DNA of 33,094 nt from a virus: the IMG/VR virus record IMGVR_UViG_3300037502_004193, positions 1 to 33,094 of that record. One strand, given 5' to 3'. The notes beneath the pieces are model-generated. The model had not been told where the DNA came from, did not search any database, and worked only from the letters and a program-made list of their open reading frames with translations. Position 1 is the stretch's first letter; each line of letters opens with the position of its first letter. This document shows positions 21,730 through 30,150 of the stretch, in pieces. Made by a program: the position numbers and the translations under genes.

Positions 21730-24459
21730 ATGGGAATGGAAAGTATTTATAAATTAGGAGTAATCGTTTCAGCAGTCGATAAGTTAACGGGTCCGACTAG
21801 AAAGATGATTAAGTCAGTCCAGAATTTAGAGGATAATATGAAGCGTGCCCAAAAAACAATTAACTTTGGTAAGAAGATGACCACTACTGGTGCCGCAGTT
21901 ACTGGAGCTGCTGTAACTATGGGGGCAGGATTAAAGAGTTTATTAAGTCCTGCAATGGAAGTCAAAACAGCATTGCAGAAGTTAGAGTCTCAGGCAGCAC
22001 CTTCAATTCAGAATCTAGATAAGTTTATGGGCGAGGCTAGGAAGTCGGCTGTGGCTTGGTCAAAGGATCATAGTGATTCTGCTAGTAGTTATATAGAGAC
22101 AACTATGCGAATGGTCTCTGCTGGATTGGATGCCAAAGCCTCGATTGCAGCTACCAATACTGCCTTAACTGTTGCTAAGGCGACAATGGCTGATAGTGCT
22201 GCCACTGGTGAATTGTTGGCTAAGGTCTATAATAATATGGGAAATCAGAGTGCTGATGTTAATCAAGAGATGGCAAGGTTGGGAGACATCCTAACTAGAA
22301 CCCAACAGATGTTCCAGTTAAAGGATTTAGGGCAGTTGCAAGAAGGATTGAAGAATGCAATGCCTTCTGCTAAAGCCTTTGGAGTTTCTGTAGAAGAACT
22401 AAATACAGTTATAGGGTCATTAAATATGACTATGGAAGGTGCAGAAGCTGGAACGGTATTCAAAAGTTCCATCAATAAAATGCTAACAGCTAGTAAAGAT
22501 CTTAATTTTGAGATTGCTCGTAATGCTCAAGGTGGGGTATCTTATATCAAGACTTTACAAAATATTCAAAATCAATATGGGTCTTTTGCTAAAATGACAG
22601 ATGCAACAAAAATTAAGTTCCAAAAGGCTTTTGGAGATGATGGAGTAAAGGCATTACAATTAATGTTGAGTCAAACTGATAAATTAAATCAAAGTCTTAA
22701 AAAGATTAAAGACTCTAAAGGAGCAGCCTTTAATGCTCAAAAGATTATGGAAGCAGACCCTAGTGAACAATTTAAGATACTCTTTAATAATATCAATGCT
22801 CTAAAAATGGCTTTAAGTAAAAATGTATTGCCTGTGTTAAGTATAGCAATCTTGAATGTAACTAAATTTGTTAGTAAATTAACTGATATGGCTAAGGCTC
22901 ATCCAAGTCTTGCTAAGACTGCAACCTTAATCTTTGGAATCACTACTGCTGTATTGGCAGTTGTCGGTCCGATAATGGCTGTAGTCGGTGCTTTAACTAT
23001 GATGACAGGTTATTCTTATAAAGGTTTCAATAATTTAAGAAAAGGATTTACTAAATTAAAAGGCTGGGCTAGTGATAAAGGTCTAATTGATGGGATTAAG
23101 AATATAGGTCGCTCTTTTAGAAATATGGGGGCTACTATTAAACAAATGGCTATCAATGCTGCTCAAAGTTTAAAGACTATGGCTATTAATATCTATAATA
23201 TGGGTAAACAAGCTGTAGTAACTGCTGCTTCTTCTATGAAGAAGTTAGCAATATCAGTTTGGAACTTTGGAAAACAAGCAGCTATGCAAGCGGTACAAGG
23301 ATTAAAAAGTATGGCTTTAGGTATGGTTCAAATGGCAAAGAAGGCAATTATTGCTGGGGTCAATGCTATTCCAACCTTAGTTGCTAGTGTTTGGAGTTTT
23401 ACTACTGCACTTCTTGCTAATCCTGTGACTTGGGTAGTCATTGGGGTTGTAGCTCTAACTGCTGCCATCTATGGATTATGGAAGAATTGGGACAAAGTGG
23501 TCTCTTTCTTGCAAGGGGCTTGGAATTCCACAGTTAATTTAGTGGTAAGTGCTTTTAATTGGATTCAAGATACAATTGCTAATACTTCTAATCAAGCCTT
23601 AATGATAGTTAGTTTCTTTATGCCATTTATAGGTTTACCAGCATTAATTATTAAAAATTGGGACACTATAAAGAACTTCTTTATTAGTCTATGGCAAGGC
23701 ATAAAGAATGGTGCGGTAACAGGCATTGAATTTATTAAGAATGCTTTTATAGGATTTAAGAACTTTTTATTAACTCCTATCCAATTACCTGAATTAAGCT
23801 GGGAGACTATTAAAACTTCTTTAAATGGTGCTTTAAATTGGGTTAAAGGGCTGTTTATAACCTTTAGAAATTCAGGTATAGGATTATGGAATGCTTTTAC
23901 AGAGGGACTAAAATCGGTCATTACTAAACCTAAAGAGGCAGTACAAGCTGGATTGCAGAAGGTCAGAAATCTGCTACCTTTCTCTGATGCGAAAGAGGGT
24001 CCGCTATCTACTTTGACTAAAAGTGGTGGTGCTTTAATCGAAACTCTAGCTACAGGGATGAAGAATAAATCAAATGGACTTAAAGGTGTAATGCAAGGTG
24101 CTTTGGGTGGAGTTGCTAACTTTATTAAAGGGTTCAGTCTTCCTAGCAAGTTAACTAATATTAATGCTCAAGCTATCTATGATTTAATTATGCCTGACAT
24201 TCCACTACTACCAGATCTAGCAGGCGAAGCAAAATATGCTTTATCTTCAGAAGGTGGATTGACTTCTAGTATTTTGGGTTCTGGTGTAGGTAATGTTTCA
24301 ATTCCAAATTTCAAACAAGAATCCGCTTCAGCTTCAGATGGTAATAATGATAGACAGTTAATTATCCAAGGTGACATTAACCTTAATGTTCAACAAGTCA
24401 ATGAACCTATGGACTTGGTTAATGCTCTTAGAATGTTAAAGGAAGAAGTAGGTGGTTAA
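21730..24459 (+). CDS. Tail tape-measure protein (TP901 family)
   Basis: Sets tail length and is threaded through the tube. The 909-residue product has an N-terminal coiled region, then the TP901-type core (SAGLDAKASIAATNTALTVA ... GELLAKVYNNMGNQSADVNQ). A repetitive amphipathic helical stretch (~470-560) with recurring MAINIYNMGKQA and SMKKLAISVWNFGKQA units follows, then hydrophobic segments (WVVIGVVALTAAIYGLW; MIVSFFMPFIGLPALII). The C-terminus may contact the baseplate. AAGGAGGTG stands ten bases before ATG 21730. An opposite-direction promoter overlaps its start region. Confidence 0.93.
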   Translation: MGMESIYKLGVIVSAVDKLTGPTRKMIKSVQNLEDNMKRAQKTINFGKKMTTTGAAVTGAAVTMGAGLKSLLSPAMEVKTALQKLESQAAPSIQNLDKFMGEARKSAVAWSKDHSDSASSYIETTMRMVSAGLDAKASIAATNTALTVAKATMADSAATGELLAKVYNNMGNQSADVNQEMARLGDILTRTQQMFQLKDLGQLQEGLKNAMPSAKAFGVSVEELNTVIGSLNMTMEGAEAGTVFKSSINKMLTASKDLNFEIARNAQGGVSYIKTLQNIQNQYGSFAKMTDATKIKFQKAFGDDGVKALQLMLSQTDKLNQSLKKIKDSKGAAFNAQKIMEADPSEQFKILFNNINALKMALSKNVLPVLSIAILNVTKFVSKLTDMAKAHPSLAKTATLIFGITTAVLAVVGPIMAVVGALTMMTGYSYKGFNNLRKGFTKLKGWASDKGLIDGIKNIGRSFRNMGATIKQMAINAAQSLKTMAINIYNMGKQAVVTAASSMKKLAISVWNFGKQAAMQAVQGLKSMALGMVQMAKKAIIAGVNAIPTLVASVWSFTTALLANPVTWVVIGVVALTAAIYGLWKNWDKVVSFLQGAWNSTVNLVVSAFNWIQDTIANTSNQALMIVSFFMPFIGLPALIIKNWDTIKNFFISLWQGIKNGAVTGIEFIKNAFIGFKNFLLTPIQLPELSWETIKTSLNGALNWVKGLFITFRNSGIGLWNAFTEGLKSVITKPKEAVQAGLQKVRNLLPFSDAKEGPLSTLTKSGGALIETLATGMKNKSNGLKGVMQGALGGVANFIKGFSLPSKLTNINAQAIYDLIMPDIPLLPDLAGEAKYALSSEGGLTSSILGSGVGNVSIPNFKQESASASDGNNDRQLIIQGDINLNVQQVNEPMDLVNALRMLKEEVGG

Positions 24460-24462
24460 TAG

Positions 24463-25005
24463 ATGAGAATTATCACCAATGATTTTGGTTTAATTAAATT
24501 AGGAAATAAATTAGTCCCAGGAATCTATCAATCAATGTCAGTTAATGGCTCTATTAAAGTTGATAAGGTTGAGATTGAAGGTCAAAGTGGTAGCAGTAAA
24601 CAACCTTTGGGCTACAATGAACCTGATATTACTTTAAGTTTGAAATTACCGACAGATGAAGAAAGTGATTGTTATGATAAAGTCGAAGAGTTGGCGGGTA
24701 TCTTTCAAAAGACCGATGCCAATGCTAAACCTTATATTTATAATGTAGTAAATAAATTAACTGCTGCTTGGGGAATTAATGAGGTTATCTTTGATAGCTT
24801 AAAGACTAAAGATAGCAATAAAGATAATGCCATTATAGCAGAGCTTCATTTTATAGAGTATAAGCCTGTATTGGTTGAGAAAGAATCTAGAGCTAATTTA
24901 AGTGGTTCTCAATCAACCGATGAAGAAGCTTTTGCAGAAAGTAATGAAGGGAATAGTTCTAACAACCTCCCTGAGAGTCCAGCAGTGGATGATGATGAAG
25001 TATGA
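24463..25005 (+). CDS. Baseplate complex protein after tape measure
   Basis: A 180-residue protein: MRIITNDFGLIKLGNKLVPG, then a beta-rich domain with KVDKVEIEGQSGSSKQPLGY and DITLSLKLPTDEE, and an acidic disordered tail (~140-180). It resembles baseplate complex proteins (DUF6046-like) of Gram-positive contractile phages and tailocins rather than Mu N, which is about 490 residues. It lies four bases after the tape measure and overlaps the hub gene by four bases. The family name is tentative; the baseplate role is inferred from position. Confidence 0.65.
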   Translation: MRIITNDFGLIKLGNKLVPGIYQSMSVNGSIKVDKVEIEGQSGSSKQPLGYNEPDITLSLKLPTDEESDCYDKVEELAGIFQKTDANAKPYIYNVVNKLTAAWGINEVIFDSLKTKDSNKDNAIIAELHFIEYKPVLVEKESRANLSGSQSTDEEAFAESNEGNSSNNLPESPAVDDDEV

Positions 25006-25763
25006 TAGAGTATATTGCCCCTTATTTTGAGATTGAAATAGGTTCTTTCAAACTTAATAAAGTTATTGAGTTGAGCCATACCAGTAGCAGAATTAATCCT
25101 GTAGATTTAGCAGAGTTGAAGATCCCATTGACTGACCAACAGTTAAGTAACGGTCAAGAGATTATTATTAAACAAGGCTACAAGACTAAAGGGCTATGGC
25201 AATTGTTTAGAGGAAACATTTATAATATTGCTCATAAAAAGAGAACGGTATTATTTTGCAAAGATAAGATGGCTGAATTAAAAGAAGTCAAAATTACTAA
25301 AAGTTTTGTAGATTGTGTTCCTCAAGATATTCTAAAATATAGTCTAGCCAAAGCTGGGGTGGATTATACATTAAGTTCAAAAGTTTTTAGAAAGAGACAC
25401 CATTTTATAGTTAGGAATAAAGATATTATTACCATAGTTAAGTTAATTAATGAGACTTGGGGAGTAGATTTTGATTTCTACTTTGATGATACTATCTTTT
25501 TTTGGGGGGCTTGGGAAGAGTCGCCAAGGTATTCCAAGGAAGAGATAATCAAATTTGAATATGGTAAAAACATTATTGACATAACTCCTAATGAAGATGG
25601 TTCAGGACTACTCAAGACAATTTCAGTCCCTTTCTTAAAACATTCTAATGTTATCAAAATTATTCATCCTAGTTTTGAAGGATTGGCTAAAGTAGATAGA
25701 ATCAAGACTGACTACAAAAATAAAGGGAGGTGTTACATTGAATGGCAGGGATTAGAGGAGTAA
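25002..25763 (+). CDS. Baseplate hub protein (Mu P/gpD-like)
   Basis: A 253-residue protein in the place of Mu gpP, between the tape-measure neighbourhood and the spike. It has a beta-rich start (PYFEIEIGSFKLNKVIELSH), a middle domain with DILKYSLAKAGVDYTLSS and VKLINETWGVDFDFYFDD, and an ending around IKTDYKNKGRCYIEWQG. That layout is like late-control-D/gp27 hub proteins, which form the platform carrying the spike. It starts in a four-base ATGA overlap and its end overlaps the spike gene by 22 bases. Confidence 0.8.
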   Translation: MIEYIAPYFEIEIGSFKLNKVIELSHTSSRINPVDLAELKIPLTDQQLSNGQEIIIKQGYKTKGLWQLFRGNIYNIAHKKRTVLFCKDKMAELKEVKITKSFVDCVPQDILKYSLAKAGVDYTLSSKVFRKRHHFIVRNKDIITIVKLINETWGVDFDFYFDDTIFFWGAWEESPRYSKEEIIKFEYGKNIIDITPNEDGSGLLKTISVPFLKHSNVIKIIHPSFEGLAKVDRIKTDYKNKGRCYIEWQGLEE

Positions 25764-26422
25764 AAGAATTGAAGGGGATTATCCGCTCAATTGTTCTAGA
25801 AGTATTTCCAGAGCTACAGGGATATCATTATCCTATCAGAGCCAAAGTGGTTAAGGTTTATGAAAAAGGTGGCAAGATAGATGAATTCAATAACCTTTAT
25901 TCCTGTGATGTTCAACCTCTTAAAAAGGATGGCTCTGTTGATGAAGAGTCACCAGTGATTCCTGATATAGAGATTCCTGTGCTTTGGGCTGGTAATCAGA
26001 GAGGAATATTTTGTTTACCAAAGGAAGGGACTATTGTTCGAGTTGGTTTTTACTATAATGACCCTGCTCAACCTTTTTTGGATGCAGTATTGCCAAGGGG
26101 ATATGAGATACCAGAGCATTTATTAGATTCTATCATTATTCAACATAGTAATGGGATTAAGATAGAGATTAAGCCAAATGGGGAAATGTTGTTAAAAAGC
26201 AGTAAAAAGATAACTGCTGAAACTGCAACATTATTTGAAGCATTAGCCCCTAAAATCAAATTAGCTGGTTTAGACCATCCAGTAGCTTTTGCAGATGTAG
26301 TCAAAACAATACACGATGGGCATACTCATCCCTTTACTAATGCTCATGGTGCTACAGCAGAGACTAAAGCACCTTCTCAAAAGATGACTGGACATGATTC
26401 TAAAATAAGTTTTACTAAATAA
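25742..26422 (+). CDS. Baseplate central spike (Mu gp45/P2 V-like)
   Basis: The membrane-piercing needle under the tail. The 226-residue product has an N-terminal helix, an OB-fold domain (YPIRAKVVKVYEKG ... IPVLWAGNQRGIFCLPKEGT), then a beta-helix segment (IIIQHSNGIKIEIKPNGEML). The His-rich apex DGHTHPFTNAHG has H191, H194, H196 and H202. In P2 V and relatives an HxH motif holds a metal ion at the tip. AAAGGGAGGTG lies within the upstream gene, suiting the 22-base overlap. Confidence 0.88.
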   Translation: MAGIRGVKELKGIIRSIVLEVFPELQGYHYPIRAKVVKVYEKGGKIDEFNNLYSCDVQPLKKDGSVDEESPVIPDIEIPVLWAGNQRGIFCLPKEGTIVRVGFYYNDPAQPFLDAVLPRGYEIPEHLLDSIIIQHSNGIKIEIKPNGEMLLKSSKKITAETATLFEALAPKIKLAGLDHPVAFADVVKTIHDGHTHPFTNAHGATAETKAPSQKMTGHDSKISFTK

Positions 26423-26435
26423 GGGTGTGGTATTT

Positions 26436-26846
26436 ATGGGAGTAGAAATTTATGGTGTTGATATGGCTTTTGATGAAGATTATGAATTATTACCTGCTGG
26501 TGATGTAGAGGTGGTAAGTGGCGTTCATTGTGTAGTGCAAGATATAATTCACGAATTATCCACTCCAAAAGGTGATCTGTTTTATAATTCAGAATATGGA
26601 GTAGATATTTACAAGTATATTAATGAAGATAATACCTTTATTAATCGTTTAGGATTATCCCAAGAGGTTAAAAAAGTCTTAAATCATAACCAAAGAATTG
26701 AACCAACAACAGCTAAGGTGGAAGTTGTTGATTGGAATTTAAATAAGATTAAGTTAAAAGCTTCTTTCAGTTTAATTTCTGTAGATAATCCATTAAATCT
26801 GATATTAACCTATAGTCAGAATGATATCGAGGTTGAAGCAGGGTGA
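26436..26846 (+). CDS. Baseplate wedge protein (Mu gp46, gp25/W-like)
   Basis: A 136-residue protein of the T4 gp25/P2 W lineage. Signature parts are MAFDEDYELLPAGDVEVVSG, VVQDIIHELSTPKGDLFYN, SEYGVDIYKYIN and a C-terminal beta strand pair (NKIKLKASFSLISVD). It helps link sheath and baseplate and starts sheath polymerisation. ATG 26436 suits the AGGGTGTGG ribosome site better than GTG 26427. It is followed by an unusual repeat-rich gap before the J gene. Confidence 0.85.
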   Translation: MGVEIYGVDMAFDEDYELLPAGDVEVVSGVHCVVQDIIHELSTPKGDLFYNSEYGVDIYKYINEDNTFINRLGLSQEVKKVLNHNQRIEPTTAKVEVVDWNLNKIKLKASFSLISVDNPLNLILTYSQNDIEVEAG

Positions 26847-26867
26847 GTGTGAGTGTCTGTTATCTGT

Positions 26868-26921
26868 TGTCGGGAATCGGGAATCTGTTTTTACTGACTC
26901 CTGACTCCTGATTCCTGACAC
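26868..26921. repeat. Heptanucleotide repeats forming an 18-bp hairpin
   Basis: GGGAATC occurs twice in tandem (26872-26885), and four heptads CTGACTC, CTGACTC, CTGATTC, CTGACAC run through 26894-26921. The arms 26868-26885 and 26903-26920 are complementary at 15 of 18 positions; two of the three differences are G.U in RNA. It lies between two tightly linked baseplate genes where such DNA is not expected, and its composition differs from neighbours. Confidence 0.8.
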
Positions 26922-26946
26922 TAAAAAGGAGAGGTGGTGATTTGAA

Positions 26947-28083
26947 TTGGATTGGAAATCATTAATTGGTTTTAAAGATTTTGAAACTTTAACGAAGGAA
27001 GCCAAGGGTAGAATGGGAAGTTTAAAGAGTGCAATTACTAACTGGAATGATGGTGGAGTTTTTAAAACCCTTAGTTTTGTGTCTTTAAAGGCTGTTGAAG
27101 AGGTCTATAAATTGCTTTTAAAGATATTACCTCAAGGGTATGTTCAATATGCTACGGGCATATGGTTAGAGTTAAAGGTAGCTGAGATAGGATTGAAAAG
27201 AAAACCCGCTACCAAAACTAAAGGTATAGTTAAGTTTGTTAAAGATGACCCGACAGCAAATGTTAAAGTTGAAGCAGGAAGCATTGTAAAAACAAAGGTA
27301 TCTTCTCAAGGGGAAGAGTTAAGATATTTCACCACTGAGGAAGCTGTTTCTGTAGCTGGTGAGAGTGAATTTGAGATTAATGTAAAAGCAGAATTTGCAG
27401 GTGCTAAGTATAATTTAGGAAGTGGCTATATCACTACTTTGGTAACTCATATTCCAGGTATAAAAGAGATTGTAAATTTAGATAGTTGGATAACTCAAGA
27501 AGGTACTGAGGAAGAAAGTGATGAGAGTTTAAGGGAACGATATTATCTTAAGTGGGCTGAACTTTCAACAGGAAGCACTAAAGATGCTTATGAATCTTGG
27601 GCAAGGAGTATTCCAGGAGTAGTTGATGTTGAAATTGATGACATGCACCCTAGAGGTCAAGGAACTGTAGATGTAATTATTCATCCAGCAAGTCAAGAGT
27701 TAATTCAAGAGGTAACTGACTATATTATACCTAGAAAACCTTTGATTGATAATGTATTAGTTAGGTCACCAGAATTCAAGACTGTTAATTTTGATATAGT
27801 GCTTACCTTAGCTTCCTTTTATGGTGATGAAGCAGACATTATTAGTCAAGCAGAAGCAATTATTGACGGTTTATTTAGTGAGAATTATGAACTTAAGGAG
27901 TCTATTGGCTTAGAATATCTTCATTTAGGAGACGACCTTTACACAGGTAAGATAGTTTATTATTTAATGAAGATTGATAATGTTGTAGATGTTGAAGTGA
28001 TTTTACCTGATGATAATACCACTAATCCTTATCAATTACTGACTAAAGGAACTGTTAATGTCAGAACAGAAAGGGCTGCATAA
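26947..28083 (+). CDS. Baseplate J protein (Mu gp47-like)
   Basis: A structural wedge of the baseplate. The 378-residue product has the J-family features: LPQGYVQYATGIWLELKVAE, AGSIVKTKVSSQGEELRYFT, GAKYNLGSGYI, TEEESDESLRERYYLKWAEL and GSTKDAYESWARSIPGVVDV. TTG 26947 is chosen because AGGTGGTGA is correctly spaced, and no ATG lies close. It is the normal neighbour of the gp46-like gene, from which a 100-base repeat element separates it. The gp48-like gene follows after two bases. Confidence 0.92.
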   Translation: MDWKSLIGFKDFETLTKEAKGRMGSLKSAITNWNDGGVFKTLSFVSLKAVEEVYKLLLKILPQGYVQYATGIWLELKVAEIGLKRKPATKTKGIVKFVKDDPTANVKVEAGSIVKTKVSSQGEELRYFTTEEAVSVAGESEFEINVKAEFAGAKYNLGSGYITTLVTHIPGIKEIVNLDSWITQEGTEEESDESLRERYYLKWAELSTGSTKDAYESWARSIPGVVDVEIDDMHPRGQGTVDVIIHPASQELIQEVTDYIIPRKPLIDNVLVRSPEFKTVNFDIVLTLASFYGDEADIISQAEAIIDGLFSENYELKESIGLEYLHLGDDLYTGKIVYYLMKIDNVVDVEVILPDDNTTNPYQLLTKGTVNVRTERAA

Positions 28084-28085
28084 AA

Positions 28086-28991
28086 ATGAACTTCTTTAAT
28101 TACTTATGGTCGTTATTGAACAGACCATTAAAAAAGGGAACAGAAAATAAAAAGTGGTTAACCACTCTTGGGGAAGAATTTGATGAATTAAAGCAGTCCA
28201 TATTTAAGCTTAGAAGGGCATGGTTAATTAAAACTGCCTCTGGTAAATCTTTAGATTTATTAGGAGAGTCAAGAGGGCTACCAAGATATAAAAATGAAGT
28301 TGATGAACTATATCGTGAGAGATTATTAGCTGCTTTTGACACTTATTTGTTTGGTGGAACTTATCCAGCGATGAAAAAGACTTTATCTACTTTAGGTTAT
28401 CCCGATTCTGAAATTCAACTTTTATACGAAATTGACCCGCAGCGTTGGGCAGAGTTTAATATCTTTTTAGACCAGGAAAGGTTAAAACAACTAAATAACC
28501 TCGATGTGGTAAAAAAAGAAGTTAGAAGAATTAAACAAGCTAGTGCTTTGCCTAATTATATTTTAACTTATTACCAAACTTTTAGGATTAGAGGGCGACC
28601 TATTATAGGGAAATCAACTACACGCCCTGCCTGTGGAACTATTGTGGCTAATAAAAATAATTTCCGTAAATTTTATAAGTTTGTTGGCTTCTTGGCAGAT
28701 AGTAGTTTTGCCTTAGATGGTATGAATATAAAAGAATTTCATGAGCCTTTTGTGTGTAGCAAAAAGAAGAAAAATATCAATACTGGTTCAAGTATAATTA
28801 AAGATTTTAATTTGGTCAAAACAAAAGAAAGTCAGATAAATACGATTAAGGTTAGTAGTCAAAAGACTAAAACAATGAAAAAAGGTTTTATAGAAATAGG
28901 CAGCTTTAATATGGATTCTGTAAAAGAGAAAGTTTACAATCAATTGCCAGTTTGTAGTAAAAACTTTAAGTCGAGGAAGGTGGTATCGTGA
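28086..28991 (+). CDS. Mu gp48-like tail/baseplate protein (DUF2313-like)
   Basis: A 301-residue protein. Residues ~1-160 match the gp48 pattern: a helical start NYLWSLLNRPLKKGTENKKW, KTASGKSLDLLGESRGLPRY, DELYRERLLAAFDTYLFGGT and a strand region with PQRWAEFNIFLDQ. The C-terminal ~140 residues are basic and lower in complexity, more than Mu gp48 needs, and may attach fibres. It sits between J and fibre genes as in Mu. Its end overlaps a GTG-start gene by four bases. Confidence 0.78.
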   Translation: MNFFNYLWSLLNRPLKKGTENKKWLTTLGEEFDELKQSIFKLRRAWLIKTASGKSLDLLGESRGLPRYKNEVDELYRERLLAAFDTYLFGGTYPAMKKTLSTLGYPDSEIQLLYEIDPQRWAEFNIFLDQERLKQLNNLDVVKKEVRRIKQASALPNYILTYYQTFRIRGRPIIGKSTTRPACGTIVANKNNFRKFYKFVGFLADSSFALDGMNIKEFHEPFVCSKKKKNINTGSSIIKDFNLVKTKESQINTIKVSSQKTKTMKKGFIEIGSFNMDSVKEKVYNQLPVCSKNFKSRKVVS

Positions 28992-29281
28992 ATTCTATAG
29001 GTGTTAGCAGAATGGTAGAATCAGTTGAAGAGTTTCTAGAATCAGGCAGGTTCACTGTTAATGGCTCAAAAGAAACTGTTGATATAAGGAAGGTTGAAAG
29101 AGACAACAATCATATCAGAATATTTGTTTATCTTCCAGCCTCTGATGCAGAAGCAACAGTTACTAAAGTAGAGTTAATTGATGATAGAGGGCATGTCATT
29201 GATGAAAAAAATGATATTATGGAGAAGCCTGCCAGAAAAGGTTTGATGGTAGCCTTTGATTATACTATTGAGGAGGTGTAA
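28988..29281 (+). CDS. Small tail-region protein, unknown function
   Basis: A 97-residue soluble protein starting at GTG 28988 in a four-base overlap, with AGGAAGGTGG as ribosome site. It looks beta-rich (RFTVNGSKETVDIRKVERDN, IRIFVYLPASDAEATVTKVE), like a small fibre-adaptor or chaperone domain. No family is recognised; its place between gp48-like and fibre genes suggests a tail-tip role. Confidence 0.6.
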   Translation: MNSIGVSRMVESVEEFLESGRFTVNGSKETVDIRKVERDNNHIRIFVYLPASDAEATVTKVELIDDRGHVIDEKNDIMEKPARKGLMVAFDYTIEEV

Positions 29282-29284
29282 TAA

Positions 29285-29770
29285 TTGGATTTTAATGCAG
29301 ATTATCAAGCTATTAAGTGGCAAGATGAGATTGTAGATGAGCAAGGTAATGTATTAGTTGAAGGAACTTTATTTGATGAGGTTAATATGAACAGAATGGA
29401 GGCAGGCGTTGACCTTCAAAATACAACTAATGCTTTTGTAGCTTTGTTGGCTCAACAAATAAGGAGCAACTCTTTAGAACTTGAAAAATGGCAGAATCAA
29501 AGAATTCAAGAAGGATTTATTGAGATAGTGGGTAGTGGGAATGAAGGATATTTTAGGAGTTCAGAACCTTTTGCGATTGTCGCATTACAAGGTTATATTC
29601 AGTTTGATTCTCCTGATTATTCTGTTCTCACAGAGATTATTGAGGGTGATCCAGGACTAATTGGCGATTTGATAATTTACGATAAATCATCAAACGGGTT
29701 CAAAATAAAATTTACTGGTTCTGCTGACTATGCAAAAATAAGATGGTCTTTAATAAATCCTGATGTTTAA
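29285..29770 (+). CDS. Tail-fibre N-terminal-like protein
   Basis: A 161-residue protein starting at TTG 29285 after GAGGAGGTG. The region EGTLFDEVNMNRMEAGVDLQ resembles the conserved attachment stretch of phage fibre proteins, which is usually the N-terminal baseplate-binding piece. The second half is beta-rich (FIEIVGSGNEGYFRSSEPFA, FKIKFTGSADYAKIRWSL). It may be the stalk or adaptor that holds the variable receptor protein. The fibre call is by context and local pattern. Confidence 0.6.
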   Translation: MDFNADYQAIKWQDEIVDEQGNVLVEGTLFDEVNMNRMEAGVDLQNTTNAFVALLAQQIRSNSLELEKWQNQRIQEGFIEIVGSGNEGYFRSSEPFAIVALQGYIQFDSPDYSVLTEIIEGDPGLIGDLIIYDKSSNGFKIKFTGSADYAKIRWSLINPDV

Positions 29771-29784
29771 AAAGGGGTGATATA

Positions 29785-30150
29785 ATGCAAATCAAAGAGA
29801 TAAATCAAGGACAAAAAATACCTTATGCTCTTGATATAGAGAATAAGAGTATATCTTTTGATGAAGAGTTAGTTGTAAATTTAGCTGAAAGGCAATCAGA
29901 TGTTAAAAAGGTGATTGATATATCTTTAAATAAGCAGAAAAAGCTTATTGAAGGAACTGCTCAATGGTATGTGGCGAATTTAGTTATTCCTGCTGTTGAA
30001 TATAATTTTGTAGATACAGGAGAAATTAACGAGAATGGCGAGAGCATAATGGAGAAAATCAAAGTTCCTTTAAATGTAGATGATGTTGAATTGGTTTTAT
30101 GGGCTATGCCGACAGATTATTTTAATAAAGAAGATGGAGGGGTTAAATAA
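29785..30150 (+). CDS. Protein upstream of DGR target, unknown function
   Basis: A 121-residue soluble, acidic protein with AAGGGGTGAT before ATG 29785. No family is recognised. It shares a one-base TAATG junction with the DGR target gene, implying coupled translation and a functional link, such as a fibre chaperone or trunk for the variable protein. This is inference from coupling only. Confidence 0.6.
   Translation: MQIKEINQGQKIPYALDIENKSISFDEELVVNLAERQSDVKKVIDISLNKQKKLIEGTAQWYVANLVIPAVEYNFVDTGEINENGESIMEKIKVPLNVDDVELVLWAMPTDYFNKEDGGVK

Noticed and set aside
23592-24149. A 185-codon open frame on the reverse strand within the tape-measure gene
   Set aside because: It is a shadow of the long helical tape-measure frame, with no ribosome site and Pro/Leu-rich antisense composition.
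26805-27005. Reverse-strand 66-codon frame across the heptad repeats
   Set aside because: Its middle is only the translated repeat, it overlaps the J gene, and no suitable ribosome site precedes it.
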